The position numbers and the translations under genes are program-made. DNA of 64,000 nucleotides from Rhodococcus sp. BP22 (GTDB lineage Bacteria; Actinomycetota; Actinomycetes; Mycobacteriales; Mycobacteriaceae). Location of the stretch: NCBI RefSeq assembly GCF_014281965.1, contig NZ_JACFTB010000004.1, positions 310,001 through 374,000 on the forward strand, in the 5' to 3' direction. This document shows positions 1 through 10,938 of the stretch, piece after piece. Under the pieces are notes generated by a model. It did no database searches, was not told where the DNA came from, and saw only the letters and a program-made list of their open reading frames with translations. The first letter of the stretch is position 1. Each line of letters opens with the position of its first letter.

Positions 1-333
1 GGTGCCGCCGGAGCACGCGGGGCGGACCTGCTGGTGATCACCGACGACAATCCACGCTCGGAGGATCCGTCGGCGATCCGGGACGCGATGTACGAGGGGG
101 CGTTGGCCGTCGACCCGCAGGCGCGCGGTGAGGTCCGAAATGTGGCCGGCCGAGAATCCGCCATCATCGAGGCTGTGAAGTGGGCCAGTGCGGGCGATGT
201 CGTTCTGGTCGCGGGCAAGGGCCACGAAACCGGACAGGATATCGCGGGTGTGAAGTATCCATTCGATGATCGGGTGGTTCTTGCGGCCGCCATCGACAGC
301 AGGATCGACTCAGAAGCAGGAGATCCATCGTGA
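1..333 (+). CDS. murE: UDP-N-acetylmuramoyl-tripeptide ligase MurE, 3' end only
   Basis: This is the C-terminal part (about 110 residues) of MurE, the cytoplasmic ligase that adds the third stem-peptide residue to UDP-MurNAc-L-Ala-D-Glu. The reading frame is open from base 1, so the 5' end lies outside the window. The visible DDNPRSED segment holds the DNPR motif typical of meso-diaminopimelate-adding MurE enzymes, and GKGHE near residue 75 of the fragment is the usual C-terminal signature. The stop codon overlaps the GTG start of murF, as expected inside a dcw operon. Confidence 0.95.
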   Translation, partial: GAAGARGADLLVITDDNPRSEDPSAIRDAMYEGALAVDPQARGEVRNVAGRESAIIEAVKWASAGDVVLVAGKGHETGQDIAGVKYPFDDRVVLAAAIDSRIDSEAGDPS

Positions 334-1859
334 AAGCGTTGACACTCGCCGAGATCGCAAACATCGTCGGCGGAACCCTGCACGACGTGCCGGACCCGTC
401 ACGGATCGTCGACGGGTCGGTCGAGTTCGATTCCCGCAAGGTAAATCCGGGAGGTCTGTTCCTGGCGTTGCCGGGAGCGAAGGTCGACGGACACGACCAT
501 GCAGCGGCAGCAGTGGCCGCTGGTGCCGTGGCCGTCCTGGCGGCCCGTCCCGTCGGGGTGCCCGCAATCGTCGTCGAACCGGCTCCGCACGACAGTCGAG
601 CCATGGCTCTCGAGCACGATCGCGATGGATCAGGCGCCGCGGTTCTCGGCGCGTTGGCTGCATTGGCTCGTGCCTCTGTTGTCGACCTGGCGAATACGAC
701 CTCGCTGACGGTCGTCGGCGTGACCGGATCCTCGGGAAAGACGTCGACGAAGGATCTACTGGCCTCGGTACTGGCTCCGCTGGGTTCTGTTGTTGCGCCG
801 CCCGGGTCGTTCAACAACGAACTGGGCCATCCCTGGACGGCCCTTCGGGCCGACGAAACCACGAAGTTCTTGGTTCTCGAGTTGTCGGCGCGAGGTGTGG
901 GGCACGTGGCCGCTTTGGCTTCGATCGCGCCTCCGCGAATCGGCGTCGTTTTGAACGTCGGAACGGCCCATCTCGGCGAGTTCGGATCGAGAGAGAAGAT
1001 TGCACTTGCCAAAGGTGAATTGATCGAAGCGCTTCCGAATGCCGCGAACGGCGGTGTTGCGATTCTCAACGCGGACGATCCGCTGGTGTTGTCGATGAGG
1101 TCACGGACGTCGGCTCGAGTGGTCACAGTCGGGCATTCTGTGGAAGCCGATGTTCGAGCAACGGACGTCGAACTCGACGCCGACGCGCGCGCGAGCTTCA
1201 CTCTTGTCACCTCTACCGGGAGCATCGGCATCGCTCTCGCAGTCCACGGTGAACATCAGGTAGGCAACGCACTGGCCGCGGCCGCTGTGGCCCTCGAATG
1301 CGGCGCGAGCCTCGAGATGATCGCGACCGCGCTTGCCGGTTCCAGTGCCACCTCGGTTCGTCGGATGGATGTTCGTACCCGTCCCGACGGGGTGACCGTC
1401 GTCAACGATTCGTACAATGCCAATCCCGATTCGATGCGGGCTGCGCTCAAAGCACTGGTTTCGATGTCGCGCTCGGGTAGCGGGCCGCGTCGACGGACGT
1501 GGGCCGTATTGGGTGAAATGGGCGAACTGGGTCCAGAATCAGTCATCGAGCACGACGCGATCGGAAGGCTGGCCGTGCGACTCGATGTGAGTCGTCTGGT
1601 GATCGTCGACTCCGGTCGTCCGACACGAGCGCTCCACCAGGGCGCGGTGATGGAGGGGTCGTGGGGTGAGGAGTCGATGCTCGTGTCCGGCGATGCGGAG
1701 GCAATCGCGGTTTTACGACGCGAGGTGCTGCCCGGTGACATCGTCCTGGTGAAGGCTTCGCAGTCGGTCGCGTTGTGGTCGGTGGCCGAGGCGTTGCTGA
1801 AAGCGCCGAACGAGGCAGATGGAGAGAACGAGACGATGACACCGGAGGAATCGCAGTGA
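330..1859 (+). CDS. murF: UDP-N-acetylmuramoyl-tripeptide--D-alanyl-D-alanine ligase
   Basis: MurF adds D-Ala-D-Ala to the UDP-MurNAc tripeptide, the last cytoplasmic step before transfer to the lipid carrier. The 509-residue product has the Mur-ligase order: an N-terminal UDP-binding domain ([13 protein letters not shown] near 33-45), the ATP P-loop GSSGKTS at about 133-139, and a C-terminal domain with [10 protein letters not shown]. The GTG start overlaps the murE stop and the murF stop overlaps the mraY start, so translation is probably coupled. Length and domain content are normal for the family. Confidence 0.97.
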   Translation: MKALTLAEIANIVGGTLHDVPDPSRIVDGSVEFDSRKVNPGGLFLALPGAKVDGHDHAAAAVAAGAVAVLAARPVGVPAIVVEPAPHDSRAMALEHDRDGSGAAVLGALAALARASVVDLANTTSLTVVGVTGSSGKTSTKDLLASVLAPLGSVVAPPGSFNNELGHPWTALRADETTKFLVLELSARGVGHVAALASIAPPRIGVVLNVGTAHLGEFGSREKIALAKGELIEALPNAANGGVAILNADDPLVLSMRSRTSARVVTVGHSVEADVRATDVELDADARASFTLVTSTGSIGIALAVHGEHQVGNALAAAAVALECGASLEMIATALAGSSATSVRRMDVRTRPDGVTVVNDSYNANPDSMRAALKALVSMSRSGSGPRRRTWAVLGEMGELGPESVIEHDAIGRLAVRLDVSRLVIVDSGRPTRALHQGAVMEGSWGEESMLVSGDAEAIAVLRREVLPGDIVLVKASQSVALWSVAEALLKAPNEADGENETMTPEESQ

Positions 1860-2935
1860 GACAGATCCTCTTCGCCGGAGGTATTGCACTCGCTGTGGCG
1901 ATCCTGCTCACGCCTGTGCTGATCAAGGCGTTCTCGAAGCAAGGATTCGGGCAGGAGATTCGGGTCGAAGGGCCTGCAAGTCACCAGTCCAAGCGCGGGA
2001 CTCCGACCATGGGCGGTGTTGCGATCCTCGCCGGGTTGTGGGCCGGGTACTGGGGTTCGCATCTCATCGGCATCGGTTACGAAGCGGACGGGCCGTCGGC
2101 TTCGGCTCTTCTAGTTCTGGGTTTGACCACGGTGCTGGGCCTGGTGGGTTTCCTCGACGACTTCATCAAGATTCGTAAGCAGAGAAATCTTGGTCTGAAC
2201 AAGACTGCCAAGCTGGTGGGTCAACTTTTCGCCGCTGTAATCTTCGGCGTGCTTGCCCTGCAGTTCCGTGGGCCGAACGGGCTTACCCCCGGAAGTACCC
2301 AGCTGTCCTATGTGCGCGACATCGCCACCGTCAGCATGGGTTCGATCGTGTTCATCGTGTGGTGTTACTTCTTGGTGACGGCCTGGTCCAATGCAGTCAA
2401 TCTCACCGATGGTCTCGACGGTCTGGCGGCGGGCTCGATGACATTGGTACTCGGCGCTTACACGGTCATCACGTTCTGGCAATACCGCATGGCGTGTTCC
2501 ACGAACCCAGGGCCAGGCTGCTACGACGTTCGCGATCCGCTCGACCTCGCCCTCATCTGTGCGGCCGCGGCGGGTGCATGTATCGGATTCCTATGGTGGA
2601 ATGCAGCGCCCGCAAAGATATTCATGGGGGACACCGGCTCATTGGCACTGGGTGGTCTGCTTGCCGGATTGTCGATCGTGACAAGGACCGAGCTGATCAT
2701 GGTGGTCATCGCTGCACTGTTCGTTGCCGAGGCAGCATCGGTCGTGATCCAGGTTGCGGTGTTCCGCTCCAGTCGACGACGAGTATTCCGAATGGCCCCG
2801 TTCCATCATCACTTCGAGCTCGCCGGGTGGGCGGAAACCACGGTAATTATCAGATTCTGGCTTCTGGCCGCCATCGCGTCGGCCGTGGGGCTTGCACTGT
2901 TCTACAGCGAATATCTCGCTGCAATCGGAGGGTAG
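1856..2935 (+). CDS. mraY: phospho-N-acetylmuramoyl-pentapeptide-transferase
   Basis: MraY is the integral membrane enzyme that moves phospho-MurNAc-pentapeptide onto undecaprenyl phosphate to form lipid I. The open frame extends further upstream, but I place the start at the GTG that begins MRQILFAGG: it follows GGAGGAA closely, overlaps the murF stop, and gives the usual 359 residues. Family markers are the [10 protein letters not shown] loop, [17 protein letters not shown] and a histidine-rich APFHHHFE near the C terminus. About ten hydrophobic segments are visible. Confidence 0.97.
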   Translation: MRQILFAGGIALAVAILLTPVLIKAFSKQGFGQEIRVEGPASHQSKRGTPTMGGVAILAGLWAGYWGSHLIGIGYEADGPSASALLVLGLTTVLGLVGFLDDFIKIRKQRNLGLNKTAKLVGQLFAAVIFGVLALQFRGPNGLTPGSTQLSYVRDIATVSMGSIVFIVWCYFLVTAWSNAVNLTDGLDGLAAGSMTLVLGAYTVITFWQYRMACSTNPGPGCYDVRDPLDLALICAAAAGACIGFLWWNAAPAKIFMGDTGSLALGGLLAGLSIVTRTELIMVVIAALFVAEAASVVIQVAVFRSSRRRVFRMAPFHHHFELAGWAETTVIIRFWLLAAIASAVGLALFYSEYLAAIGG

Positions 2936-2941
2936 ATACAC

Positions 2942-4429
2942 GTGTCCGAGACTGCTGACGCGACCGGATACGACGAAGATTTGACCTGGCTTCGGGGACG
3001 GACCGTCCTTGTCGCAGGCGCTCGTGTGTCCGGCTTGGCGACGGTGCAGCCGCTGCTCGAATTGGGAGCGGACGTTCTGGTCACCGACTCGGATCCGGGA
3101 GCGCTGGACAACGCCCGCGCACTCGGGGCAGGTGTCGTGTTGCAGGACGAGTTACTCGCTGACACCGATCGAATCGGTGCAATCGCACTGGTGGTGACGA
3201 GCCCTGGATTACGAGCTGATTCGCCGGTGCTGGCGGAGGCCGCGAACCACGGTGTTCCCATCTGGGGCGACGTCGAGTTGTCGTGGCGGATCGATCGTGC
3301 CGGAATCTACGGCCCGCCGACGAGATGGCTGGTCGTCACCGGTACAAACGGCAAAACCACGACAACCTCGATGTTGGCCTCGATATTGAAGTCCGCAGGG
3401 ATCGACAGCGTCGCGTGCGGGAACATCGGTCTGCCGATACTCGACGCCCTTCGACTCTCGCCGCATCCGCGGGTATTGGCCGTCGAACTGTCGTCTTTCC
3501 AGTTGTTCTGGGCTCCGTCGGTGCGCCCCGCTGCGGGTGCTGTGCTCAATATCGCGGAGGACCATCTCGATTGGCACGGTGGTATGGATGGATACATCGA
3601 GTCGAAGGCCCGGGCGCTGAACGGTGATATCGCTGTGGTCGGTCTCGACGATGCCCGCGCCGCCGCGCTCTCGGCGACGTCGACGGCGGACCGCGTGATC
3701 GGATTCCGATTGTCCGAGCCTGCGGCCGGTGAGTTCGGCATCATCGGTGATTTTCTGGTGGATAACGCGTTCGCCGACAGGGAGCAGATCGTGCCGGTGT
3801 CGGCGGTGGTGCCCGCCGGTCCCGCCGGGTGGATGAACGCGCTTGCAGCCTCTGCTCTGGCTCGCGCGATAGGCGTCGGTGCGGACCATGTGGCCGACGG
3901 TATCCGTACTTATCAGGTCGGGCCGCATCGCGGCGCCGTGGTTCGCACGACGAACGAAGTGACGTTCGTGGACGACTCGAAGGCCACGAACCCGCATGCT
4001 GCGCGGTCTTCGCTCCTCGCATATCCCCGCGTCGTATGGATCGCCGGGGGACTGTTGAAGGGCGCTGCCATCGACGAACTCGTCGTCGAAATTGCTCCGC
4101 GTCTCGTCGCCGCACTTGTCATCGGTCGCGATGGGACGCAGATCGCAGAGGCGGTGGCGCGACACGCACCGGATGTTCCCGTTGTGCGGTATCCGGCGGG
4201 AGACGATGCTGATGTGACTCATGTTGCTGAAGATGCTGACGTAGTGATGCGGGCGGTCGTCCAAGAGGCAGCACGTCGAGCGCATCCCGGCGATACCGTG
4301 TTGCTCGCCCCGGCTGCGGCGTCTCTCGACATGTTCGTCGACTATGGGCATCGCGGTCGCAGCTTCGCCGAGGCCGTAGTCGATCTCGACGCCGCGGATA
4401 TCGGCAACGCCATCGGGCCGGTGTCGTGA
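2942..4429 (+). CDS. murD: UDP-N-acetylmuramoylalanine--D-glutamate ligase
   Basis: MurD joins D-glutamate to UDP-MurNAc-L-Ala in the cytoplasm. The 495-residue protein has an N-terminal Rossmann-like nucleotide-binding region (VLVAGARVSG near 22-31), the ATP-binding TGTNGKTT at 133-140, a central NIAEDHLDWH segment and the C-terminal Mur-ligase domain (VDDSKATNPHA). A GGAGGG ribosome-binding site lies 9 bases before the GTG start, just inside the end of mraY. Its stop overlaps the GTG of ftsW by four bases. Confidence 0.97.
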   Translation: MSETADATGYDEDLTWLRGRTVLVAGARVSGLATVQPLLELGADVLVTDSDPGALDNARALGAGVVLQDELLADTDRIGAIALVVTSPGLRADSPVLAEAANHGVPIWGDVELSWRIDRAGIYGPPTRWLVVTGTNGKTTTTSMLASILKSAGIDSVACGNIGLPILDALRLSPHPRVLAVELSSFQLFWAPSVRPAAGAVLNIAEDHLDWHGGMDGYIESKARALNGDIAVVGLDDARAAALSATSTADRVIGFRLSEPAAGEFGIIGDFLVDNAFADREQIVPVSAVVPAGPAGWMNALAASALARAIGVGADHVADGIRTYQVGPHRGAVVRTTNEVTFVDDSKATNPHAARSSLLAYPRVVWIAGGLLKGAAIDELVVEIAPRLVAALVIGRDGTQIAEAVARHAPDVPVVRYPAGDDADVTHVAEDADVVMRAVVQEAARRAHPGDTVLLAPAAASLDMFVDYGHRGRSFAEAVVDLDAADIGNAIGPVS

Positions 4430-5928
4430 GTACCGCTTCCGGTCGATCTCGACCCGGCGCTGGTCCTTCCACCAGCGGACCACGGACCAGAATCGGCTTG
4501 TGGATGCGCCGACCCCTTGCGTCGTTCCATCTGATCGTCACCATTGCGGCACTACTCACCATCCTCGGGCTGGTCATGGTGCTGTCCTCTTCGGCCGCCG
4601 AGGCCTATGCGACGGACGGCTCCGCCTACTCACTCTTCACGCAGCAGTTGATCGGTGTCGCCCTCGGTGTCGTAGCGTTCTACATCGCGCTGCGCATGTC
4701 GGTTCGGATGCTTCGAAAGCTGTCGTTCCCGCTGTTCTGCATCTCGGTGGTCATGCTGATGCTCGTCTTGATTCCGGGTGTGGGGTCCGAAGGCGCAGAT
4801 GGTGCACGTCGATGGTTCAACATCGCTGGGATCTCGTTCCAGCCCTCCGAACTCGCCAAAGTCACGCTCGTCTTGTGGGGCGCACATCTTCTGGCCTCGC
4901 GGCGTAGCGAGCACGCCAGCTTGAAGTCACTCCTTATCCCGTTGGTACCTGCATCGTTGCTGATGTGCGCGCTGGTAGTGCTGCAGCCGAACTTGAGTAC
5001 GGCCATCGCCATCGGCATCATCCTCGTCTCGCTTCTATGGTTCGCCGGGCTCAATGCTCGCTTGTTCGGAATTCTGGTCGTCGGCGGAATCGGCGCCGCA
5101 ACCGTACTGGCATTCACTGCGGGCTATCGCTCGAACCGGATCAAAGGTTGGCTCAACCCGGGGGACGATCCGCAGGGTCTGGGATATCAGTCCAAGCAAG
5201 CGAGATACTCCCTGGCCGACGGCGGACCCTTCGGCGTCGGACTCGGTCAGAGCCGCGCCAAGTGGAGCTACCTTCCCAACGCGCACAACGACTTCATCTT
5301 CGCGATCATCGGCGAGGAACTCGGCTTCATCGGGTGCCTGGCAGTGTTGGGTCTTTTCGCCCTGTTCGTGTACACCGGCCTCCGCATTGCCATGCGATCC
5401 GTCGACCCGTTCCTTCGTCTGCTGGCCGCCGGTTCGACGACCTGGATCTTCGCCCAGGCGATGATCAATATCTGCTACGTGGTCGGGCTGCTTCCGGTGA
5501 CGGGTCTGCAGTTACCGCTGGTGTCCTACGGTGGATCATCGACCGCGATCACGCTCCTCATGTTCGGTATCATCGCCAACGCCGCGAGACACGAACCCGA
5601 AGCGATCGCGGCATTGCACGCCGGCAGGGACAGCAGGCTCGATCGGATACTTCGGCTCCCGATGCCCGCGTCGTTCTCACCTCTGCGTGCAGCCGCCGCT
5701 CGATCCAAATCAACCAGGCCTGCCCTCGACCAGGAGGCCCGCCGCAGGCTTGCGGCACGTGCAGAGAGCGGTCGTTCGGCCGCGCGTGAACACGCACAGG
5801 TGGGCGGCGCACCTAATCGAGCACGTCGTCAAGCCCCAGGTGAGCAACGGTCCGATCCTCGCCGGCGAGTGCCGAGGCAACCCGGCGCGCGACGCAACCA
5901 CCCCGATGGGCAAGGATATCGACGGTGA
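4426..5928 (+). CDS. ftsW: FtsW, septal SEDS-family peptidoglycan glycosyltransferase
   Basis: FtsW is the membrane SEDS protein that polymerises lipid II at the septum with its partner penicillin-binding protein. The product has about ten membrane segments and family motifs: [22 protein letters not shown], a long periplasmic loop with [21 protein letters not shown], and PLVSYGGSS. After the last membrane span, near residue 390, there is an arginine-rich tail of about 100 residues ([18 protein letters not shown]), probably cytoplasmic; long charged tails on FtsW are known in mycobacteria. Start and stop codons overlap murD and murG. Confidence 0.95.
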   Translation: MSTASGRSRPGAGPSTSGPRTRIGLWMRRPLASFHLIVTIAALLTILGLVMVLSSSAAEAYATDGSAYSLFTQQLIGVALGVVAFYIALRMSVRMLRKLSFPLFCISVVMLMLVLIPGVGSEGADGARRWFNIAGISFQPSELAKVTLVLWGAHLLASRRSEHASLKSLLIPLVPASLLMCALVVLQPNLSTAIAIGIILVSLLWFAGLNARLFGILVVGGIGAATVLAFTAGYRSNRIKGWLNPGDDPQGLGYQSKQARYSLADGGPFGVGLGQSRAKWSYLPNAHNDFIFAIIGEELGFIGCLAVLGLFALFVYTGLRIAMRSVDPFLRLLAAGSTTWIFAQAMINICYVVGLLPVTGLQLPLVSYGGSSTAITLLMFGIIANAARHEPEAIAALHAGRDSRLDRILRLPMPASFSPLRAAAARSKSTRPALDQEARRRLAARAESGRSAAREHAQVGGAPNRARRQAPGEQRSDPRRRVPRQPGARRNHPDGQGYRR

Positions 5929-7094
5929 ATGCACGAACTCGACCGCCGGTCACCAGAGCACTGTCCGTCGTCGTAGCGGGCGGAGGAACTGCAGGACACA
6001 TCGAGCCTGCCCTCGCTGTCGCCGACGCACTACGCGCTCTCGATCCCGAAATCCGGATTACCGCGCTCGGAACCGAACGCGGTCTCGAGACCACTCTCGT
6101 GCCGGCACGCGGGTATCCGCTCGCACTGATTCCTCCCGTTCCGCTGCCGCGCAAACCGACACTCGACTTGCTGCGATTGCCGGCAAAACTGGTTCGATCG
6201 GTGCGGAGGACCAAGAAAGTGTTCGCCGAGACCGAAGCGGACGTGCTCGTGGGATTCGGCGGATACGTCGCTCTCCCCGCGTACATCGCGGCGCGGTGCG
6301 CTCGTGACAGTCGACGCATACCGATCGTTCTGCACGAAGCCAACGCCAGTGCAGGGATTGCCAACAAGGTCGGCGCCCGTCTGGCTACTCGGGTGCTGGC
6401 GGCCGTGCCGGGCTCCGGCGTATCCGCTCGCGGTGCGCAGGATGCGGAGGTAGTTGGAATACCCGTCCGACCTACGATCACCGGGCTGGACAGAGCTTCT
6501 CGTCGTGGAGAAGCGCGAGCATATTTCGGGTTGCCCGCGGACGGCCCCGTGTTGCTGGTGTTCGGCGGATCGCAAGGTGCACGCTCGCTGAACGACGCAG
6601 TGTCCGGCGCCGCTGCCGAACTCGCCGCCGCGGGGGTCTCGGTCCTGCATGCGCACGGCCCGAAGAACACCATCGACGTAGAGCCGATCGAAGGCACAAA
6701 GACTGCGTACATTGCTGTTCCGTACCTCACCCGCATGGAGCTGGCCTATGCGGCCGCAGATCTGGCGATGTGCCGCTCCGGTGCCATGACCGTCGCCGAG
6801 GTGTCGGCGACGGGGCTGCCCGCTGTGTATGTACCGTTGCCGCACGGCAACGGTGAGCAAGAATTGAACGCTCGGCCCGTCGTCGATGCGGGGGGCGGGA
6901 TACTGGTGCAGGACGCGCAGATCGACGCGGCGTACGTCGGTAGCACGATCGTCGAATTGATCACCGATACCGAGCGCATCGCTGCTATGTCCATCGCAGC
7001 GGGGAGCGCGGGTCACCGCGACGCTGCAGCTACGGTTGCGGAGATCGTGGTAGACGTCGCCTCGGCTCGACCAAACGAAGCGTCACTGTCGTGA
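5925..7094 (+). CDS. murG: UDP-GlcNAc:undecaprenyl-PP-MurNAc-pentapeptide GlcNAc transferase
   Basis: MurG adds GlcNAc to lipid I on the inner face of the membrane, giving lipid II. The 389-residue protein has the N-terminal [12 protein letters not shown] loop (about 19-30), [33 protein letters not shown] and a C-terminal [11 protein letters not shown], all signatures of GT-B family 28 enzymes. The GTG start overlaps the ftsW stop and has AAGGA 8 bases upstream. The last codons overlap the first possible start of murC. Confidence 0.97.
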   Translation: MNARTRPPVTRALSVVVAGGGTAGHIEPALAVADALRALDPEIRITALGTERGLETTLVPARGYPLALIPPVPLPRKPTLDLLRLPAKLVRSVRRTKKVFAETEADVLVGFGGYVALPAYIAARCARDSRRIPIVLHEANASAGIANKVGARLATRVLAAVPGSGVSARGAQDAEVVGIPVRPTITGLDRASRRGEARAYFGLPADGPVLLVFGGSQGARSLNDAVSGAAAELAAAGVSVLHAHGPKNTIDVEPIEGTKTAYIAVPYLTRMELAYAAADLAMCRSGAMTVAEVSATGLPAVYVPLPHGNGEQELNARPVVDAGGGILVQDAQIDAAYVGSTIVELITDTERIAAMSIAAGSAGHRDAAATVAEIVVDVASARPNEASLS

Positions 7095-7111
7095 CGGGTG
7101 AAAGGATGGAC

Positions 7112-8596
7112 ATGTCCGAGCTTCCAGCCGAGCTCGCGAGAGTGCACATGGTCGGCATCGGCGGTGCCGGTATGTCGGGCATTGCACGTATTCTGCTGGC
7201 TCGTGGTGGCCAGGTCTCCGGGTCGGATGCCAAGGAGAGTCGCGGTGTTCTTGCGCTTCGGGCACGTGGTGCCCAAGTCCGAGTCGGGCACGACAGTTCC
7301 GCTTTGGACATGCTGCCGGGTGGACCCACCGTCGTCGTCACGACGCTCGCCGCGATTCCGAAAGACAATCCCGAACTCGTCGCTGCCGAGGAACGTGGTA
7401 TTCCGATCGTGCTGCGGCCTGCCGTGTTGTCCTCGTTGATGGACGGGTATCGCGCCCTGCTGGTGTCCGGGACCCATGGAAAGACCTCTACGACGTCGAT
7501 GCTCGTGGTTGCGTTGCAGCACTGCGGATTCGACCCCTCCTTCGCCGTCGGTGGTGAGCTCAACGAGTCCGGCACCAATGCGCACCACGGCAGTGGCGAC
7601 GTATTCGTAGCGGAAGCCGATGAGAGCGACGGATCCCTGCTGCAGTACAGCCCGAACGTCGTGATCGTCACCAATATCGAGGCCGATCATCTCGACTACT
7701 TCGGCACGACCGAGGCCTACGTGCAGGTCTTCGACGATTTCGCGGCCTTGCTCGAGCCAGGTGGTGTGTTGGTCGCCTGCATGGACGACCCGGGGTCCGC
7801 CGCACTCGCTCAGCGAATCCACGCACGCGCACTGCCAGGGGTTCGGGTGCTCGGTTATGGATCGGCGAACGTCGATACGGGCGAGGTCGAGATGGCGGTC
7901 CGACTTCTGAGTTGGGAACCCGAGGACGTCGGGGGTGTGGCCCAATTGTTGGTCGAGGGTGAGCTGAAACCGCGGACGTTGCGCCTGGGGGTTCCCGGAC
8001 GTCACACAGCGCTCAATGCTCTTGCCGCGTTCAGCGCAGGGTGTCAGGTAGGGGCCGGGGTCGACGAACTACTGGCCGGTCTCGCCGGTTTCGGTGGCGT
8101 TCATCGCCGGTTCCAGCTCCGTGGGCGCGAACACGGTGTTCGCGTCTTCGACGACTATGCGCACCACCCGACGGAGGTTCGTGCGGTGCTGACTGCGGCA
8201 CAGCAACTCGTCGCTGGAGTCGCAGGCCCAGACGAGCGTGGACGGGTGATCGTGGTCTTCCAACCGCACCTGTATTCGCGGACCGAAACTTTCGCTTCCG
8301 AGTTCGGTACGGCGTTGAGCCTTGCCGACGAGGTGGTCGTACTCGATGTGTACGGCGCACGCGAAGAACCGCTCCCCGGGGTTACGGGTGCTCTGGTGGC
8401 AGCGGCGGTGACCGTTCCGGTCAACTATCAGCCGGATCTATCTTTGGTGGCCAAGCAGGTTGCCGCGCTGACCGCCCCCGGAGACGTGGTCATCACCATG
8501 GGCGCCGGCGATGTCACGATGTTGGCCGGACCCATTCTCGATGCGTTGCGGTCGAAGACCGACTTCAGGATCGGGCAAGGTCGGGCATCGGAGTGA
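7112..8596 (+). CDS. murC: UDP-N-acetylmuramate--L-alanine ligase
   Basis: MurC adds L-alanine to UDP-MurNAc, the first amino acid of the stem peptide. Signatures are [12 protein letters not shown] at the N terminus, [11 protein letters not shown] for ATP binding, EADESDGS, and [10 protein letters not shown] in the C-terminal domain. Three in-frame starts are possible: GTG at 7091 overlapping murG, ATG at 7106 and ATG at 7112. I chose 7112 (494 residues) because GAAAGG sits 6 bases upstream; the overlapping GTG, which would add seven residues, cannot be excluded. Confidence 0.95.
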   Translation: MSELPAELARVHMVGIGGAGMSGIARILLARGGQVSGSDAKESRGVLALRARGAQVRVGHDSSALDMLPGGPTVVVTTLAAIPKDNPELVAAEERGIPIVLRPAVLSSLMDGYRALLVSGTHGKTSTTSMLVVALQHCGFDPSFAVGGELNESGTNAHHGSGDVFVAEADESDGSLLQYSPNVVIVTNIEADHLDYFGTTEAYVQVFDDFAALLEPGGVLVACMDDPGSAALAQRIHARALPGVRVLGYGSANVDTGEVEMAVRLLSWEPEDVGGVAQLLVEGELKPRTLRLGVPGRHTALNALAAFSAGCQVGAGVDELLAGLAGFGGVHRRFQLRGREHGVRVFDDYAHHPTEVRAVLTAAQQLVAGVAGPDERGRVIVVFQPHLYSRTETFASEFGTALSLADEVVVLDVYGAREEPLPGVTGALVAAAVTVPVNYQPDLSLVAKQVAALTAPGDVVITMGAGDVTMLAGPILDALRSKTDFRIGQGRASE

Positions 8597-9465
8597 CCGG
8601 TCGGCCCGAGCGGGGGAGTCGACGCCGTACCGCCAAGCCTGATCGCACGTCCAAGGCAAGACCGAAATCCGCGGTGACACCGAAGAATGGCGAATCCACC
8701 GGAAGGTCGACGGCCGGTGTGAATTCGGCGGCCGCATCGCACGAGGCGAAGGATCGCGAGCGCAGGCGTGAGGCTCGAGAAGCGGAACGTCTGCGTGTCT
8801 CGCAGTCGCGTCGCAAGCTCGGACTGATCGCGGCGGTGGTGGTGGCTGTGATCGTGGCGGGATTTGCCCTGGTGTACCTCACCCCTGTGTTGTCGGTCCG
8901 CAAGGTCGAGGTCACCGGAAACGTGACTGTGTCCGAGGAAGAAATTGTCGCCGACCTCGACATCTTGCTGGGGGAGAAGCTCGTTCGGGTCGATGTTGGA
9001 TCAGCTGCACAGCGTGTCGCGGCTATCCCGGCAGTGGCGTCGGTACGTGTTCAACGGATGTATCCGTCCACCGTGCGGGTGACGGTGACGGAGCGAGTGC
9101 CCGTGGCGTTCGTGGACGAGCCGGACGGAACTCACTTGCTCGACAAGGACGGCGTCGACTTTGCGGTCGGTCCGCCCCTGCCGGGAGTCGTGCGCTTGGT
9201 GACCGATACACCCGGTCCAGGGGATGCAGCTACGACAAGCGGACTGGCCGTACTGGATTCGATGCCTGACGCTCTTCGTGGTCAAGTCGGCGAGGTTCGC
9301 GCGACGTCAATATCGGAGGTGTCTCTTTTGTTGCTCGACGGGAGGACGCTCGTGTGGGGAAGTAGCGACAATTCGGAGCGCAAATCTGCTGTGGCGCTTA
9401 CCTTGTTGTCTCAGCCTGGACAGGTTCTGGATGTATCGAGCCCAGATCTACCCACCATCAAGTAG
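8593..9465 (+). CDS. ftsQ: FtsQ, POTRA-domain divisome protein
   Basis: FtsQ is the bitopic divisome protein that links early and late division proteins through FtsB/FtsL. From the GTG overlapping the murC stop the product has 290 residues: a basic, low-complexity cytoplasmic region of about 75 residues, a single membrane helix ([20 protein letters not shown]), then a POTRA domain starting at [10 protein letters not shown] and an FtsQ-type beta domain. The open frame extends upstream across murC, but that part is only a shadow. Sequence conservation is low, as usual for FtsQ; synteny makes the call firm. Confidence 0.93.
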   Translation: MTGRPERGSRRRTAKPDRTSKARPKSAVTPKNGESTGRSTAGVNSAAASHEAKDRERRREAREAERLRVSQSRRKLGLIAAVVVAVIVAGFALVYLTPVLSVRKVEVTGNVTVSEEEIVADLDILLGEKLVRVDVGSAAQRVAAIPAVASVRVQRMYPSTVRVTVTERVPVAFVDEPDGTHLLDKDGVDFAVGPPLPGVVRLVTDTPGPGDAATTSGLAVLDSMPDALRGQVGEVRATSISEVSLLLLDGRTLVWGSSDNSERKSAVALTLLSQPGQVLDVSSPDLPTIK

Positions 9466-9561
9466 CTGTTCGAGCGACCGACAGGTACGGTCTGAAGCAA
9501 AATCTTTTCGCGGTGCCCGGCGCGCCTAATGGCAGAAGCTTGCACCGATCAATAGCGTTCA

Positions 9562-9603
9562 TCAAGTCGAGTACTTGACATAACTCTAAGCCTATGGTTC
9601 AGG
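9562..9603 (+). promoter_or_regulatory. Probable ftsZ promoter/operator region
   Basis: The 194-base gap between ftsQ and ftsZ contains a consensus -35 hexamer TTGACA (9575-9580). It overlaps a perfect inverted repeat, TCAAGT-N5-ACTTGA (9562-9578). No consensus -10 sits at 17 bases spacing, so the exact start site is unclear. This is the only sizeable gap before ftsZ in the cluster and is the likely place for separate ftsZ expression. Confidence 0.45.
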
Positions 9604-9659
9604 TTGAGACTCTTCCCGTACCTGACAGTCCAGACAACAACCACGGAAGGCGAGAGCCC

Positions 9660-10892
9660 ATGACGCCCCCGCACAACTACCTCGCCGTAATCAAGGTCGT
9701 CGGCATCGGCGGCGGCGGCGTTAACGCGGTCAACCGCATGATCGAACAGGGACTCAAGGGAGTCGAGTTCATCGCGGTCAACACCGATGCTCAAGCACTT
9801 CTCATGAGCGACGCCGACGTCAAACTCGATGTAGGTCGCGAGCTGACTCGCGGACTCGGTGCCGGAGCGGACCCCGAAGTGGGTCGCCGCGCGGCAGACG
9901 ATCACAAAGACGAGATCGAGGAGGTCCTCAAGGGGGCCGACATGGTTTTCGTCACCGCAGGTGAAGGCGGTGGCACCGGTACCGGTGGCGCGCCCGTCGT
10001 CGCCAATATCGCCCGCAAACTCGGTGCTCTGACTGTCGGAGTCGTCACACGACCGTTCTCGTTCGAGGGCAAGCGTCGCGGCGGCCAGGCCGACACCGGA
10101 ATTCAGCAGCTTCGCGAATCCTGCGACACGTTGATAGTGATCCCCAACGATCGGCTACTGCAGTTGGGAGATGCGGCCGTCAGTTTGATGGATGCATTCC
10201 GAAGTGCGGACGAGGTACTGCTCAACGGCGTCCAGGGAATCACCGATCTCATCACGACTCCAGGGTTGATCAACGTCGACTTCGCAGATGTGAAGGGTGT
10301 CATGTCCGGCGCCGGTAGTGCCCTGATGGGAATCGGATCCTCACGCGGTGAGGGTCGGGCCATCAAGGCGGCGGAATCTGCCATCAATTCACCGTTGCTC
10401 GAAGCGTCGATGGAAGGCGCCCGAGGCGTACTGCTGTCGATCGCCGGCGGGTCCGACCTGGGTCTGTTCGAAATCAACGAGGCTGCGTCGCTGGTGCAGG
10501 AAGCCGCTCACATCGACGCCAACATCATCTTCGGCACGGTCATCGACGACTCGCTCGGTGACGAGGTGCGGGTCACCGTGATCGCCGCCGGTTTCGACGG
10601 TGGCACCCCCACCCGTCGACCCGTGGAAGCTGCGCCCGGAAATGCGCGCGGATCCGTCGGTTCGGCCCGATCCGGCGAAGTGTCCTCGTCGAGGCCATCG
10701 GATTCGACCAGTTCGGCGGGAGTTTTTCGTGATTCCGCAGGTGCTCCGAGTGGAAGTAGTCTTCCGCCGCTGCCGAATTCGGAGTCACGCAACGCGCCGT
10801 CGAACGGTGTGCCCGGGACTGGGCGACGTGTACCGGTGACCGAAGAAGAGGGCGAAGACGAGGTCGACGTACCGTCGTTCATGCGTCGCTGA
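9660..10892 (+). CDS. ftsZ: Cell division protein FtsZ
   Basis: FtsZ is the tubulin-like GTPase that forms the cytokinetic ring. The ATG is set by GGAAGG 9 bases upstream, giving 410 residues; an in-frame extension of 22 codons is open but lacks a ribosome-binding site. The GTP-binding signature GGGTGTG is at about 103-109, and the T7 loop region [13 protein letters not shown] follows. After the globular core there is a serine-rich linker of about 80 residues and the terminal peptide [11 protein letters not shown], the docking tail for partners such as SepF and FtsW. Confidence 0.98.
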   Translation: MTPPHNYLAVIKVVGIGGGGVNAVNRMIEQGLKGVEFIAVNTDAQALLMSDADVKLDVGRELTRGLGAGADPEVGRRAADDHKDEIEEVLKGADMVFVTAGEGGGTGTGGAPVVANIARKLGALTVGVVTRPFSFEGKRRGGQADTGIQQLRESCDTLIVIPNDRLLQLGDAAVSLMDAFRSADEVLLNGVQGITDLITTPGLINVDFADVKGVMSGAGSALMGIGSSRGEGRAIKAAESAINSPLLEASMEGARGVLLSIAGGSDLGLFEINEAASLVQEAAHIDANIIFGTVIDDSLGDEVRVTVIAAGFDGGTPTRRPVEAAPGNARGSVGSARSGEVSSSRPSDSTSSAGVFRDSAGAPSGSSLPPLPNSESRNAPSNGVPGTGRRVPVTEEEGEDEVDVPSFMRR

Positions 10893-10938
10893 TCCGAACA
10901 TCCAGAGAGGGATTGCACCTACCGAGAGGAATGTCGCG

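Noticed and set aside
164-1231. Long minus-strand open frame opposite murF (355 codons)
   Set aside because: It lies wholly opposite murF, is rich in Arg/Ser/Pro as expected for an antisense shadow, and has no family motif.
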